Below the pieces are notes generated by a model, which did no database searches, was not told the origin of the DNA, and saw only the letters and a list, made by a program, of their open reading frames with translations. Both the position numbers and the translations under genes were made by a program. A stretch of 34,906 nt of DNA. Origin: DATKRB01 sp035532415 (GTDB taxonomy: Bacteria > Actinomycetota > Acidimicrobiia > Acidimicrobiales > RAAP-2). Below, piece after piece: positions 9,241 to 16,826 of the stretch; the first letter of the stretch is position 1; every line of letters starts with the position of its first letter. Location of the stretch: contig DATKRB010000014.1 of NCBI GenBank assembly GCA_035532415.1, forward strand, positions 1 to 34,906, written 5' to 3'.

Positions 9241-10440
9241 CTACCAGACCAGCTCGAGGTTGTCGATGCCGAACATGCCGCCGTGCTGGAGGACCTCGAA
9301 GCCCTCGGGGAGCCGGTACTCGGGGATGCGCTTGTGCCATTCCTCGAGCGCGACCTTCAGCTCGCGCCGGGCGAGGTGGGAGCCGAGGCAACGGTGCGGG
9401 CCGACCCCGAACGCCACATGGTTGTTGACCTGCCTGTCGAGGATGACCTTGTCGGCGTCGACGAACGCGTCGGGATCGCGGGTGGCGGCGCAGAGCGGGA
9501 GCAGGACCATGTCGCCCTTCTTCATCGGGCAGCCGTGGTGCTCGACGTCGGTCGTCACCTTCCGTCCGGGGGCGACGAAGGCGTAGTAACGCAGGAGCTC
9601 CTCTATCGCGCTGGGGATGATGGACGGCTCGGACACGATCCGCCTGCGGTCGTCGTCGTGGGTGGCCAGGTGCCACCACGAGTACGAGAGCTGGATGGTC
9701 ACGGTGTCGAGGCCCGCCATGAACATGAGGAGGCAGAAGGACAGCAGCTCGTCGGTGGGGATCGGCTCGCCGTCGATCCTCCACGTGAGGGCCTCGCTCA
9801 CCAGGTCGTCCCGCGCCTCGCGCCTGCGGGCTTGGATGAGATCGCCGAAGTAGCCGTTCACCTCGTTCATCGCCGCGTAGGCTCGGGCGCGATCCGGGTC
9901 CTGGTCGCTCGGGAGGTGGAGGATCTCCTCCTCCCACTTCATGAACTTGGCGGCCTCCTCCGTCGGCAGCCCCATGAGCTCCATGAAGATCGACGTCGGG
10001 TACTTCCGGGCGAAGTCCCGCAGGAAGTCGACGTGTCCCCGGCCGGCGAAGGGCTCGATCAGCTCGATGCAGCGGTGCCGGACCTTGTCCTCGAGCCGGT
10101 TGACGGCCCCAGGTGAGAAGCGCGGAGCGAGCAGCTGCCGCCATTTGGTGTGCGAGGGGGGGTCGAGCTGCTCGGGGATCCACACATAGGGGGGATCGGG
10201 CTCGTAGGCGACGATCGCCGAGCTCGAGAACGTCCGGGGGTCCTGGTATGCGTCACGGATCGACTCGAGCCGGGTCAGCACCCAGAAGCCCTGGGCCCAG
10301 CTGCTCCTGAAGAACGGGTACCGGGCGCGGAGGCGGTCGAGATCGTCCTGATGCGAGCTCACCGGCTGCACGAGCGTGTAGTCGTAGTCGATGGTCGGGG
10401 GCTCGATCCTCTCCTCGGTCCGGGTCTCGATCGTCGCCAT
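9241..10440 (-). CDS. Cytochrome P450
   Basis: A 399-residue soluble bacterial P450. Key motifs are the I-helix oxygen-activation site AGLDT (242-246), the K-helix ExxR in EELLR (E281, R284), and the heme loop FGVGPHRCLG with the thiolate C351. It is expected to hydroxylate a small hydrophobic compound with electrons from a ferredoxin partner, which is not seen here. ATG 10440 has a GGGGGTGG Shine-Dalgarno at a good distance; an in-frame ATG at 10452 would add four residues without one. It lies 66 bases after the GGDEF gene on the same strand, in a run with enoyl-CoA hydratase-like and TetR genes that suggests lipid or terpenoid breakdown. The acid-alcohol pair is D-T as usual. Confidence 0.95.
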   Translation of the reverse strand: MATIETRTEERIEPPTIDYDYTLVQPVSSHQDDLDRLRARYPFFRSSWAQGFWVLTRLESIRDAYQDPRTFSSSAIVAYEPDPPYVWIPEQLDPPSHTKWRQLLAPRFSPGAVNRLEDKVRHRCIELIEPFAGRGHVDFLRDFARKYPTSIFMELMGLPTEEAAKFMKWEEEILHLPSDQDPDRARAYAAMNEVNGYFGDLIQARRREARDDLVSEALTWRIDGEPIPTDELLSFCLLMFMAGLDTVTIQLSYSWWHLATHDDDRRRIVSEPSIIPSAIEELLRYYAFVAPGRKVTTDVEHHGCPMKKGDMVLLPLCAATRDPDAFVDADKVILDRQVNNHVAFGVGPHRCLGSHLARRELKVALEEWHKRIPEYRLPEGFEVLQHGGMFGIDNLELVW

Positions 10441-10506
10441 GGCCACCCCCATCGGTCTTCGGGCACGGACAGCCCTCCGAAGGCTACTCCCCGACGCGAC
10501 CGCGGC

Positions 10507-11928
10507 TCAGCGGGATGCTCCCAACGGGGCCTGCTCAGATCGGCTCGGGCGGCCCCGTACCGTCTCGTGGGTCCCGTTCCCGTGAGTGCCCGCCTCGGGC
10601 CCGGGCGTCACGGCCACTCCGTCGGCGTCGTGGACGACGATCCGGTCACGCCCCGCCCGTTTGGCCTCGAAGAGCGCTTCGTCGGCGCGGTTGACGGTGA
10701 CCGGCAGGTCGTCGGCTGTCTGGGCGTCGACGACCCCGAAGCTGGCGGTGAAGGCGGGCATCCCGGACCCGATGATCGTAGGGCCGAGCTTGGTCCGAAC
10801 GGACTCGAGCGCGGTCCGGGCATCCGCCGCCGAGCAGCGGGGGAACACCACCACGAACTCCTCGCCGCCGTGCCGGCAGACGAGATCGTGATCGCGCACC
10901 GAGGACCGCATGGTCTGGGCGAAGAGCCGGAGGGCTCGGTCGCCGGTGTCGTGCCCGTAGGTGTCGTTGATCTCCTTGAATTGGTCGAGATCGACCATGG
11001 CCAGAGCGAAGGGCGTCCCCTCGGCGCGGATCCGGTGAACCTGGTTCTCGAGCGTCCTGCGGTTCATCAGGCCGGTGAGGCTGTCCGTCGCCGCCTGCAG
11101 CTGCGTCTCGTCCATCACCCGCAGGAGCCCGATCCGGGCTCCTGCCAGCTTGGCCAGCGTGGTGAGGTCGTTGACGCGGTCCTCGTCGAAGACGGCACCG
11201 GGATCACCGGTGGCGTGGATCGCTCCCATCGTCCTGCCCATGATCGACACGGGCACGCAGACGGCCGAGCAGCGGCCCAGCTCGCGACCCCGGAGCTTCG
11301 GGCACGCGTCGAGGTCCTCGCTGTCGACGAAGCGTTGCACCTGGGCGCGCCGGGCCGCCGGGCAGTGGTCGGGGGAGTCGACCTCGCACCGCGGCGGCTC
11401 ACCGGTCGGAGAGGTGGCGACCACCCGCGACAGGTGGGCGTGGCTGTTGTCGGCCAGGAGGAGCTCCACCGGAGAGCTCGGGAGGGCTCCGGCAAGCGCG
11501 CGCTCGATGACGTCGTTCACCTCCGGCTCTCCTTCGGCCATCTCGAGCGCGTTGGCCAGGCGGGTCTCGAACTCCTGACGTTGTACCTGGGTCTGGCGTC
11601 GCGTCGCCTCGCCCTCCGCGGCGTCGATGGCGTCGTTCAGCTGCAGGGCGAGGCTCTGCATCAGCTCGTCGGCCCGGCGCTGCTCGTCATTCGCGCTCCG
11701 CAGGAAGAGGGCGATGATCGGGGCGAGGAGCAGGGCGGTGAAGACGGTGGCGAGGGCGTACTGCAGGAGACCCGACGAGATCGCTGCGCCGGCCACCTCG
11801 CTGGCGAAGGTGATGACGAGGATGACCAGGACCGTCAGCAGCGAATAGCGCCCACCGAGCCGCTTGAGCCTGGCCTGCGAGGCGTCGAGGGCGGCCTGGG
11901 TCTCGGTGATGTTGGCACGGCTCATCAT
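10507..11928 (-). CDS. Membrane GAF-GGDEF diguanylate cyclase
   Basis: A 473-residue protein starting ATG 11928 (or the adjacent ATG 11925), with Shine-Dalgarno GGGAGAG upstream; the longer frame to 12138 is Arg/Pro noise. Order: short cytosolic helix, two membrane helices (about 29-47 and 52-77), coiled-coil linker (80-130), GAF-like domain (about 130-270) and GGDEF domain (about 280-445). The active site is GGEEF (354-358), with the inhibitory I-site RxxD (R345-D348) exactly five residues before it, so active c-di-GMP synthesis with product feedback is expected. The GAF region has five cysteines (181, 189, 209, 220, 224), which may bind metal or sense redox. A perfect 14-bp palindrome lies 55-68 bases upstream. 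Confidence 0.93.
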   Translation of the reverse strand: MMSRANITETQAALDASQARLKRLGGRYSLLTVLVILVITFASEVAGAAISSGLLQYALATVFTALLLAPIIALFLRSANDEQRRADELMQSLALQLNDAIDAAEGEATRRQTQVQRQEFETRLANALEMAEGEPEVNDVIERALAGALPSSPVELLLADNSHAHLSRVVATSPTGEPPRCEVDSPDHCPAARRAQVQRFVDSEDLDACPKLRGRELGRCSAVCVPVSIMGRTMGAIHATGDPGAVFDEDRVNDLTTLAKLAGARIGLLRVMDETQLQAATDSLTGLMNRRTLENQVHRIRAEGTPFALAMVDLDQFKEINDTYGHDTGDRALRLFAQTMRSSVRDHDLVCRHGGEEFVVVFPRCSAADARTALESVRTKLGPTIIGSGMPAFTASFGVVDAQTADDLPVTVNRADEALFEAKRAGRDRIVVHDADGVAVTPGPEAGTHGNGTHETVRGRPSRSEQAPLGASR

Positions 11929-11982
11929 TGGGCACTCTCCCGCGCGGGAACGATCTCGTCCCAGTTGCCCCGACGATGCTAA

Positions 11983-11996
11983 GGGGCGATCGCCCC
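11983..11996. promoter_or_regulatory. Perfect 14-bp palindrome upstream of the GGDEF gene
   Basis: GGGGCGATCGCCCC is fully self-complementary and lies 55 bases upstream of the diguanylate cyclase ATG, between it and the enoyl-CoA hydratase-like gene. The position suits an operator. It lacks a loop, so a terminator is less likely. Confidence 0.45.
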
Positions 11997-12070
11997 AATT
12001 CCGTTGCAGCGGCGGCCCTTCTACCGGATGGCAACCCGCCGGCCATCGGGTACCGGCGTTCCGCCGGCGG

Positions 12071-12973
12071 TCAGGCCTCCTGGCGATCGCCCGGTGCGTC
12101 GGTCGGCGGGGCATCCGGGTGCGGTGCCTCTTCGACACTGGCGAACCGCTGGGCGACGATCTGGCGTGGACCGCCCGCGTACCCCTTGTCGACGTTCTCC
12201 TGGCGCCAGGCGGCGACGTCGCCCGCCTTGCCGACCAGCTCCATGAGCTGCTGGGACATCTGCCAGTGGACGCGCAGGCCCATCATCTCCCATGCTCGCT
12301 TCACGAGCGACTTGGTGGCCATCAGCGTCGAGAGGGGCGCTTGGGCGATCTCGCGGGCCATCCGCTCGACCGTCTCGTCCAACTCGTCGCGGGGCACCAC
12401 CCGGTTGACCATGCCGAGCTCGCGGGCTTCGGGCGCGGAGATCGTCTGGGCGAGGTACAGGTACTCGTACGTGCGGTGGAAGTTCATGAAGAGCCAAGGC
12501 TCCATCATCGTCTCGCCACCGGGGAACCCCAATCCCTGAACGAGCGGCATCTGAAAGTAGGCGTCCTCGGAGGCGACGACGATGTCGGGTAGGAGGGCGA
12601 AGTAGGTCCCACCCCCGATCGCGTACCCGTGGACGGCCGACAGCGTCGGTTTCTGGAATTCCCACAGATGCAGGACCGGCCAGAGGAAGAGGTCGGCTTG
12701 GCCTTTCCACGGATGGCCCGCCTCGGCCGCCTTCACGAATTCCGGGAAGGCCGCGGGCCCACCGAGAGCGTGGCCCGAGCAGAACCCTCGACCGTTGGCC
12801 TTGACGATCACCACTTTGATGTCGAAGTCCGCCTCGGCGTCCTTCAGGCTCGTCTCCACGTCCCAGACCATCTCGGAGGACTGGGCGTTCGCCTTGTCGG
12901 GGCGATCGAGGATGATCCTGGCGATCGGCCCGTCCTTCTCGTAGATGACGGTGGACAGTTGTCGACGCTCCAT
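12071..12973 (-). CDS. Enoyl-CoA hydratase/isomerase family protein with altered active site
   Basis: A 300-residue crotonase-fold protein: N-terminal strands ARIILDRPDKANAQ, oxyanion-hole loop GRGFCSGHALGG (61-72), second oxyanion loop HGYAIGGGTYF (115-125), and a C-terminal helical trimerisation part. By eye against classical hydratases, the first catalytic Glu position (GGGxE) is Y124 and the second (PE before the G-x-x-P-G turn) is L144. It therefore should not be a standard hydratase and may be a different crotonase activity (isomerase, lyase, thioesterase). ATG 12973 has a GAGGGGG ribosome site. It sits between the TetR gene and the GGDEF gene on the same strand. The tail (about 275-300) is Pro/Asp-rich and probably disordered. 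Confidence 0.88.
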   Translation of the reverse strand: MERRQLSTVIYEKDGPIARIILDRPDKANAQSSEMVWDVETSLKDAEADFDIKVVIVKANGRGFCSGHALGGPAAFPEFVKAAEAGHPWKGQADLFLWPVLHLWEFQKPTLSAVHGYAIGGGTYFALLPDIVVASEDAYFQMPLVQGLGFPGGETMMEPWLFMNFHRTYEYLYLAQTISAPEARELGMVNRVVPRDELDETVERMAREIAQAPLSTLMATKSLVKRAWEMMGLRVHWQMSQQLMELVGKAGDVAAWRQENVDKGYAGGPRQIVAQRFASVEEAPHPDAPPTDAPGDRQEA

Positions 12974-13048
12974 TGGACCGAACCCCCTCGCTCGCCGGAC
13001 GTCAGGTGCGCCGGCGGTGCCCGAGCCCGAGGTTAGCCACTCGGCGGG

Positions 13049-13804
13049 TCAGGGAGACGGGGTCGCGGCCGGGCGGTCGACATCGCCCCCGGCCACGGCC
13101 GCGTCGGGCGGAACGCATTGCGGCCGGCTCGAGACGGACGGGTGGGTCGCGCGGGCACCGGCCAGGACGACGGCGGCCCGTTGGCGCAACAGGGCGATCA
13201 GCGGCATGTCGTAACGGGCCCACGACAAGAGGGCGTCCATGACGAGCACCTCCAGCATGATCGCGACCTCGTCGACGTCGACGTCGTCGGAGAGGAGTCC
13301 CTGCTCCCGGTCGACCCCGACGACGACGGCGAACGAGCGCCAGATGGCGAAGTGCCCCGAGGTGCGCACCGACGCGTCCGTCCGGGAGAACTCGGCGACC
13401 GAGCGGGCCGTCGCCACCTTCGGGACCGACTCCACCCGCCGGGCGAGCGAGACGAGCAGGCCGTCGAGGATGGTGCCGGCCGGCAGGCCCCCGGCCACGC
13501 CGTCGACGGCCTCCTCGTACAGCGCCTCGGCCGTGCCCCAGCCGAGCTCGAGGAGGATGTCCTCCTTGTGGGCGAAGTGGAAGTAGAAGGTCCCCTTGGT
13601 GACCCCGGCCGCCCGGGCGATCTCCTCCACCGTGGTCTCCTCGACGCCACGTTCGAATCCCCGCTCGGTCCACAACGCCAGGGCAGCCCGCACCAACCTT
13701 CTCCTGGTCCGCCGTGAGCGGTCCTGCAGAAGGGCCGAACGACGGGGTCCGTCACCCTCGCGGGCGGCGGGCTCCACCTCCTGGTCAGCCCTCACCACCA
13801 GCAC
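13049..13804 (-). CDS. TetR/AcrR family transcriptional regulator
   Basis: A 251-residue regulator. After a variable 28-residue leader, the TetR DNA-binding domain covers about residues 30-80, with RRRLVRAALALWTERGF, then the helix-turn-helix EEIARAAGVTKGTFYFHFAHKED. The C-terminal ligand domain has no diagnostic motif. The start is one of several GTGs (13804, 13798, 13795); AGGGAG just upstream suits 13798 or 13795 better by spacing. A 24-bp tandem repeat sits 18-65 bases upstream, a likely autoregulatory operator. The enoyl-CoA hydratase-like gene follows 75 bases downstream on the same strand, so control of lipid/CoA genes is a reasonable guess. Confidence 0.9.
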   Translation of the reverse strand: MLVVRADQEVEPAAREGDGPRRSALLQDRSRRTRRRLVRAALALWTERGFERGVEETTVEEIARAAGVTKGTFYFHFAHKEDILLELGWGTAEALYEEAVDGVAGGLPAGTILDGLLVSLARRVESVPKVATARSVAEFSRTDASVRTSGHFAIWRSFAVVVGVDREQGLLSDDVDVDEVAIMLEVLVMDALLSWARYDMPLIALLRQRAAVVLAGARATHPSVSSRPQCVPPDAAVAGGDVDRPAATPSP

Positions 13805-13821
13805 CTCCCTGTCATCTGCCG

Positions 13822-13869
13822 CGGCGCCCTGCGGCGCCTGTGAAACGGCGCCCTGCGCCGCCTGTGAAA
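13822..13869. repeat. 24-bp tandem repeat, candidate TetR operator
   Basis: Two adjacent 24-bp units (13822-13845 and 13846-13869) differ at one base. Unit one contains the dyad GGCGCC-CTGC-GGCGCC, and each unit ends with TGTGAAA. It lies immediately upstream of the TetR gene and about 130-170 bases upstream of the divergent CMD gene, where it could act on both promoters. Confidence 0.6.
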
Positions 13870-13961
13870 CGGAGACGTTAGCGGATCGGCTCCGGCCCGA
13901 AAGGATTGCGTGTGCCTGACCAGGGGCCTCGTCTCCGTCCGCCCACCAGCGGGTCGTTCCG

Positions 13962-13999
13962 TATGATCTGGCATGCCCAACATCGGCGACGTGGCATGA
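13962..13999 (+). promoter_or_regulatory. Promoter and possible leaderless micro-ORF before the CMD gene
   Basis: TATGAT (13962-13967) is a near-consensus -10. Transcription would begin close to the ATG at 13973, which opens a nine-codon frame MPNIGDVA-stop. Its TGA (13997-13999) overlaps the CMD start ATG (13996-13998) as ATGA. The CMD start has no clear Shine-Dalgarno, so coupled translation from a leaderless micro-ORF is possible. No good -35 is seen. Confidence 0.35.
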
Positions 14000-14568
14000 C
14001 CGACTCCCACCGGCGCTTCGGCGCGCTGCCCGTCGAGGAGATGTCCCCCCGCCAGCGCGAGGTGGCGACTGCGATCCTCTCGGGCCCGCGGAGCCGTTCG
14101 ACGGGGCTGTCGGGTCCGTTCGAGGCCCTCCTCAGGAGTCCGGACCTGGCCGATCCGGTGCAGCGGGTGGGTGAGCACGTGCGCTTCCACTCCTCGTTGC
14201 CACCCCGCCTGAACGAGCTGGCCATCCTGTTGACGGCCCGGAAGTGGTCGGCGCAGTACGAGTGGTACGCGCACCGCCGGATGGCCCTCGCGGCCGGTCT
14301 CGACCCCTCGGTCGCGGATGCCATTGCCCGCAACGATCATCCGGTCGGTCTCGACGGGGACGCGGCGGCCGTCTACCGGTTCGCCGGGCAGCTGTTGGCG
14401 ACGGGCGGGGTCGACGACCAGACGTTCGCCGGCGTTCGCGACCGCTTCGGCGAGGAGGGCGCGGCAGACCTCGTGGGCGTGGTCGGCTACTACTGCCTCG
14501 TCTCGTTCTTCCTGAACGTCGACCGCTACCCGGTGCCGGAAGGGGAGGGGTTGCCCGGCCCGGCCTGA
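13996..14568 (+). CDS. Carboxymuconolactone decarboxylase (CMD) family protein
   Basis: A 190-residue helical protein of the CMD/AhpD superfamily. The core block LPPRLNELAILLTARKWSAQYEW-YAHRRMALAAGL (about residues 72-107) is typical, followed by the second conserved helix region DLVGVVGYYCLVSFFLNV. The redox CxxC of AhpD is absent (WSAQ at that place), so a thiol peroxidase role is unlikely. Family members act in aromatic ring-cleavage pathways or are uncharacterised. ATG 13996 is preferred because the domain begins soon after; the start may be coupled to a short upstream frame. Its last 43 bases overlap the 3' end of a convergent paralogue. Confidence 0.82.
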   Translation: MTDSHRRFGALPVEEMSPRQREVATAILSGPRSRSTGLSGPFEALLRSPDLADPVQRVGEHVRFHSSLPPRLNELAILLTARKWSAQYEWYAHRRMALAAGLDPSVADAIARNDHPVGLDGDAAAVYRFAGQLLATGGVDDQTFAGVRDRFGEEGAADLVGVVGYYCLVSFFLNVDRYPVPEGEGLPGPA

Positions 14569-15122
14569 TCCCCGGGCAGGCCCACCACACCCGGCTCTCG
14601 CTGGACGCCCAGCGCGTTCAGGAGGAAGGCGGCCTGGTGGTAATAGCCCACCACGGCGACGATCTCGATGAGCTGCGCTTCGTCGTAGCGCGCCTCGAGG
14701 CGTGCCCACGTGGCGTCACCGATCGTGCTGTCCGTGTGGAGCTCGTTTGCCGCGGCGACCAGCGGAGCCTCCTCGTCGGTGTCGGTCCAACCACCGTCGC
14801 GGGCGCAGCGGTCGATCTCCTCGGTGCTCAGCCCCGCCTCCGTGCCCACCCGGACGTGCTGGCCCCATTCGTAGTCCGATCCGGTGTTCCGGGCGGTCCG
14901 AAGGATCAGGATCTCACGGTGCCGCGGTGGCAGCGTCCCCCGGAGGAGCAGGGTTCCACCGAGGGCCTCCCATCGGTGGAACAGCCTCGGGTGCCTGACG
15001 AGGGTGGTGTACAGGTTGGTCGCCTTGGGGCCCGGCCCCCCGACCACCGGCGCCAGCAGGTCCCGTTGGACCTCGGTCCGGTCGGGTTCGGGGAGCGGCC
15101 CGATCCGCGGGCGGTCGGTCAC
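14526..15122 (-). CDS. Carboxymuconolactone decarboxylase (CMD) family protein
   Basis: A 198-residue paralogue of the gene at 13996 on the opposite strand. Core: LPPRHREILILRTARNTGSDYEWGQHVRVGTEAGL, then IVAVVGYYHQAAFLLNALGV. CxxC is again missing. I chose GTG 15122 because it overlaps the UspA stop as GTGA; a GTG at 15161 would add residues encoded inside uspA. The last ~20 residues are Gly/Pro-rich and encoded in the region that overlaps the convergent CMD gene. Co-translation with UspA suggests a stress-linked role, but this is inference from position only. Confidence 0.82.
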   Translation of the reverse strand: MTDRPRIGPLPEPDRTEVQRDLLAPVVGGPGPKATNLYTTLVRHPRLFHRWEALGGTLLLRGTLPPRHREILILRTARNTGSDYEWGQHVRVGTEAGLSTEEIDRCARDGGWTDTDEEAPLVAAANELHTDSTIGDATWARLEARYDEAQLIEIVAVVGYYHQAAFLLNALGVQREPGVVGLPGDQAGPGNPSPSGTG

Positions 15123-15580
15123 TTTTGCGACGCGCCGTGACGGGTGAGCAGGACCGGGCACGGCGCGTGGTGGGCCACGTCGTCGGCGACCGAGCCGCCG
15201 AGCAGCCGTCGGAGAGCCCCGGTGTGGTGAGAGCCCATCACGATGAGGTCGGCGCCCTCGTCGACGGCCACGGAGCAGATCCTCTCGCCCGGGTCGCCGC
15301 TCTCCGCCCGGGCCGTTCCCTTCAGGCCGAGGGCCTCGAGCATCTGCTGCATCCGATGCTCACCCGACTCCCGGGCACTCGTCTCGAGCTCGACGAAGGC
15401 GGCGTCGTCGGCCAGGGGCATGGAGCCGGCCAGCCCGCCGTCGCCCATGAGGGCGGGAACGACCCCCTGATAGACGGTGAGGAAGACGTACTCGTGGTCG
15501 GGCCCCAGGAGCGCCAGGGCCTCACGGACCGCCTCGTGGTCGAGCTCGTCCCCTGCGGCGGCCACCAGCACTTTGCCCAT
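15119..15580 (-). CDS. Universal stress protein family (UspA)
   Basis: A 153-residue single Usp domain. The first strand MGKVLVAAAGDE and the C-terminal nucleotide-binding pattern GSHHTGALRRLLGGSVADDV (G-x2-G-x9-GS type; about residues 117-136) are present, followed by CPVLLTR, so ATP binding is likely. The ATG at 15580 has GGAGG upstream. It is the first gene of a two-gene unit with the CMD gene (GTGA overlap). Usp proteins act in survival under starvation or redox stress; the specific role is not evident. Confidence 0.93.
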   Translation of the reverse strand: MGKVLVAAAGDELDHEAVREALALLGPDHEYVFLTVYQGVVPALMGDGGLAGSMPLADDAAFVELETSARESGEHRMQQMLEALGLKGTARAESGDPGERICSVAVDEGADLIVMGSHHTGALRRLLGGSVADDVAHHAPCPVLLTRHGASQK

Positions 15581-15811
15581 CGGTTCGAACCTCCAGTTCG
15601 GTCGTCACGCCCTGACCAGTCTCGCCGGACCGGGCGGGTCGTGTCTCATCGGACGGGACCGGCAGGATCTCGGAGGCCGGGGGTTCCTACGGCATCGGTG
15701 CTCGCGCTGGCCCGGCAGACGCTTTCCCGACCCGGGGTTGCACCGTCCCGACCGGGTGCGGTGGCAGCTCGACTAGACCTTAGGGATCGACACGAGGACG
15801 AGAGGAACCTG
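15581..15811. other. Intergenic region between uspA and doxX
   Basis: These 231 bases separate two divergent genes. A 10-base palindrome GGTTCGAACC lies just upstream of the UspA ATG, overlapping its ribosome site. I see no gene and no clear -10/-35 pair. Confidence 0.4.
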
Positions 15812-16447
15812 ATGGGCGACCGTGACCGTGACCGTGACTTTGCAGCGCTGGCGCTCCGCCTGGCCACCGGGCCCATGCTGATCGCGCATGGCTACAACAA
15901 GGTGTTCGGCAAGGGCGGGCTCGAGGGGACCGCGGGGTGGTTCGAAGGGTTGGGACTGCAGCCCGGGTGGCTCCATGCGCGGATGGCGGCGGCCACGGAG
16001 CTCGGGGCGGGCACGCTGATCACATTGGGTGCGCTCGACCCGCTGCCCAGTGCCGCCGTAGTGGGCCTGATGGCGACTGCGACCAGGACCGATCACCGGG
16101 GGAAGGGCTTCTTCGTGTTCAAGGGGGGCTGGGAGTACACGGTGTTCGTGGCCGCCGCGGCGACCGCCCTGGCGAGCCTGGGAAGCGGGCGGTGGTCGGT
16201 CGACCGGCTGATCGGGCGCAGGCCCCGGAGGGGGGCCAAGGTGGCGATCCTCGCCGCGGCGTTCGGAGTGGCGAACAGCACCGCGCTGCTTGCGGCCGCC
16301 TACCGTCCGGCGCCGGACAAGGGTGCCGGCACCGGCACCACCGATGCCGCCGCCGCTGCCGATTCCGGCGACGCCACGGGCGATTCCGGCGGCTCCACCG
16401 CCACCGATGCCGCCGCCGCTGCCGGCGGGGCGGCCGGCGGGGTCTGA
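15812..16447 (+). CDS. DoxX family membrane protein with low-complexity tail
   Basis: A 211-residue protein. The start ATG 15812 follows AGAGGAAC; the N-terminus has a short DRDRDRD repeat made by GACCGT units. The DoxX core (about 10-165) has four hydrophobic segments, beginning FAALALRLATGPMLIAHGYNKVFGKGG, with GGWEYTVFVAAAATALAS near its end. The last ~45 residues are Ala/Gly/Ser/Thr/Asp-rich and contain TDAAAAA twice, encoded by an imperfect GC-rich repeat; such a tail is unusual for DoxX and probably disordered. The family is linked to thiol/redox and membrane stress; the role here is unknown. The stop is directly followed by a flavoprotein remnant. Confidence 0.85.
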   Translation: MGDRDRDRDFAALALRLATGPMLIAHGYNKVFGKGGLEGTAGWFEGLGLQPGWLHARMAAATELGAGTLITLGALDPLPSAAVVGLMATATRTDHRGKGFFVFKGGWEYTVFVAAAATALASLGSGRWSVDRLIGRRPRRGAKVAILAAAFGVANSTALLAAAYRPAPDKGAGTGTTDAAAAADSGDATGDSGGSTATDAAAAAGGAAGGV

Positions 16448-16767
16448 CCCGGTCGGCGCCCAGCCGGATCACCGCCTCGCTCGGCGTCGCCAGCATCGGG
16501 CTCGACGAGACGGCCCGATCGATCCCGGTCGACTCGAGGTTGCGCGCCGCTCCGCGCGTCTGGGCCCTGCCCCGGGTGACCTTCAGCGATCCCGAGATCG
16601 GGTCGGGCGGGCTCACCGAGGAGGCGGCACGCTCCCGAGGGATCGGCGTTCGCACCGGCATGGCCCAGATCCCCGAGTCCACCAGGGGCTGGATCCACAA
16701 GGCGGGGAACCGGTACCCGACCTTCCACCGGGCCGTCGAGGCTGCGCTGACCGACCTGGCGGGGTGA
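16448..16767 (+). pseudogene. Remnant of FAD-dependent pyridine-nucleotide disulfide oxidoreductase (mercuric reductase/lipoamide dehydrogenase type)
   Basis: In one frame I can read three pieces of the C-terminal half of this family: GLDETARSIPVDSRLRAAPRVWA (end of the NAD/FAD part), LPRVTFSDPEIGSGGLTEEAARSRG then GMAQIPESTRGWIHKAGN (start of the dimerisation domain), and YPTFHRAVEAALTDL (its last helix). The GDVTG FAD motif expected after VWA is gone, and so is the middle of the dimerisation domain expected after AGN. Two internal deletions, both in frame, plus loss of the whole N-terminus with its redox CxxxxC make this a relic. It begins right at the doxX stop. Confidence 0.75.
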
Positions 16768-16826
16768 GCGGGACCGCCACCGGCCACCCGCCGACCCGCC
16801 GATCTCCCGTCGGGCAGTATTGGGGG

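Noticed and set aside
8591..10183. A 530-codon minus-strand frame overlapping the P450 gene
   Set aside because: It is the neighbouring frame of the P450 and is rich in Arg/Pro/Ala, without the heme-binding or ExxR motifs that the chosen frame carries.
15575..15600. GGTTCGAACC resembling a tRNA T-loop
   Set aside because: No acceptor, D or anticodon stems can be formed around it; it overlaps the UspA ribosome site.
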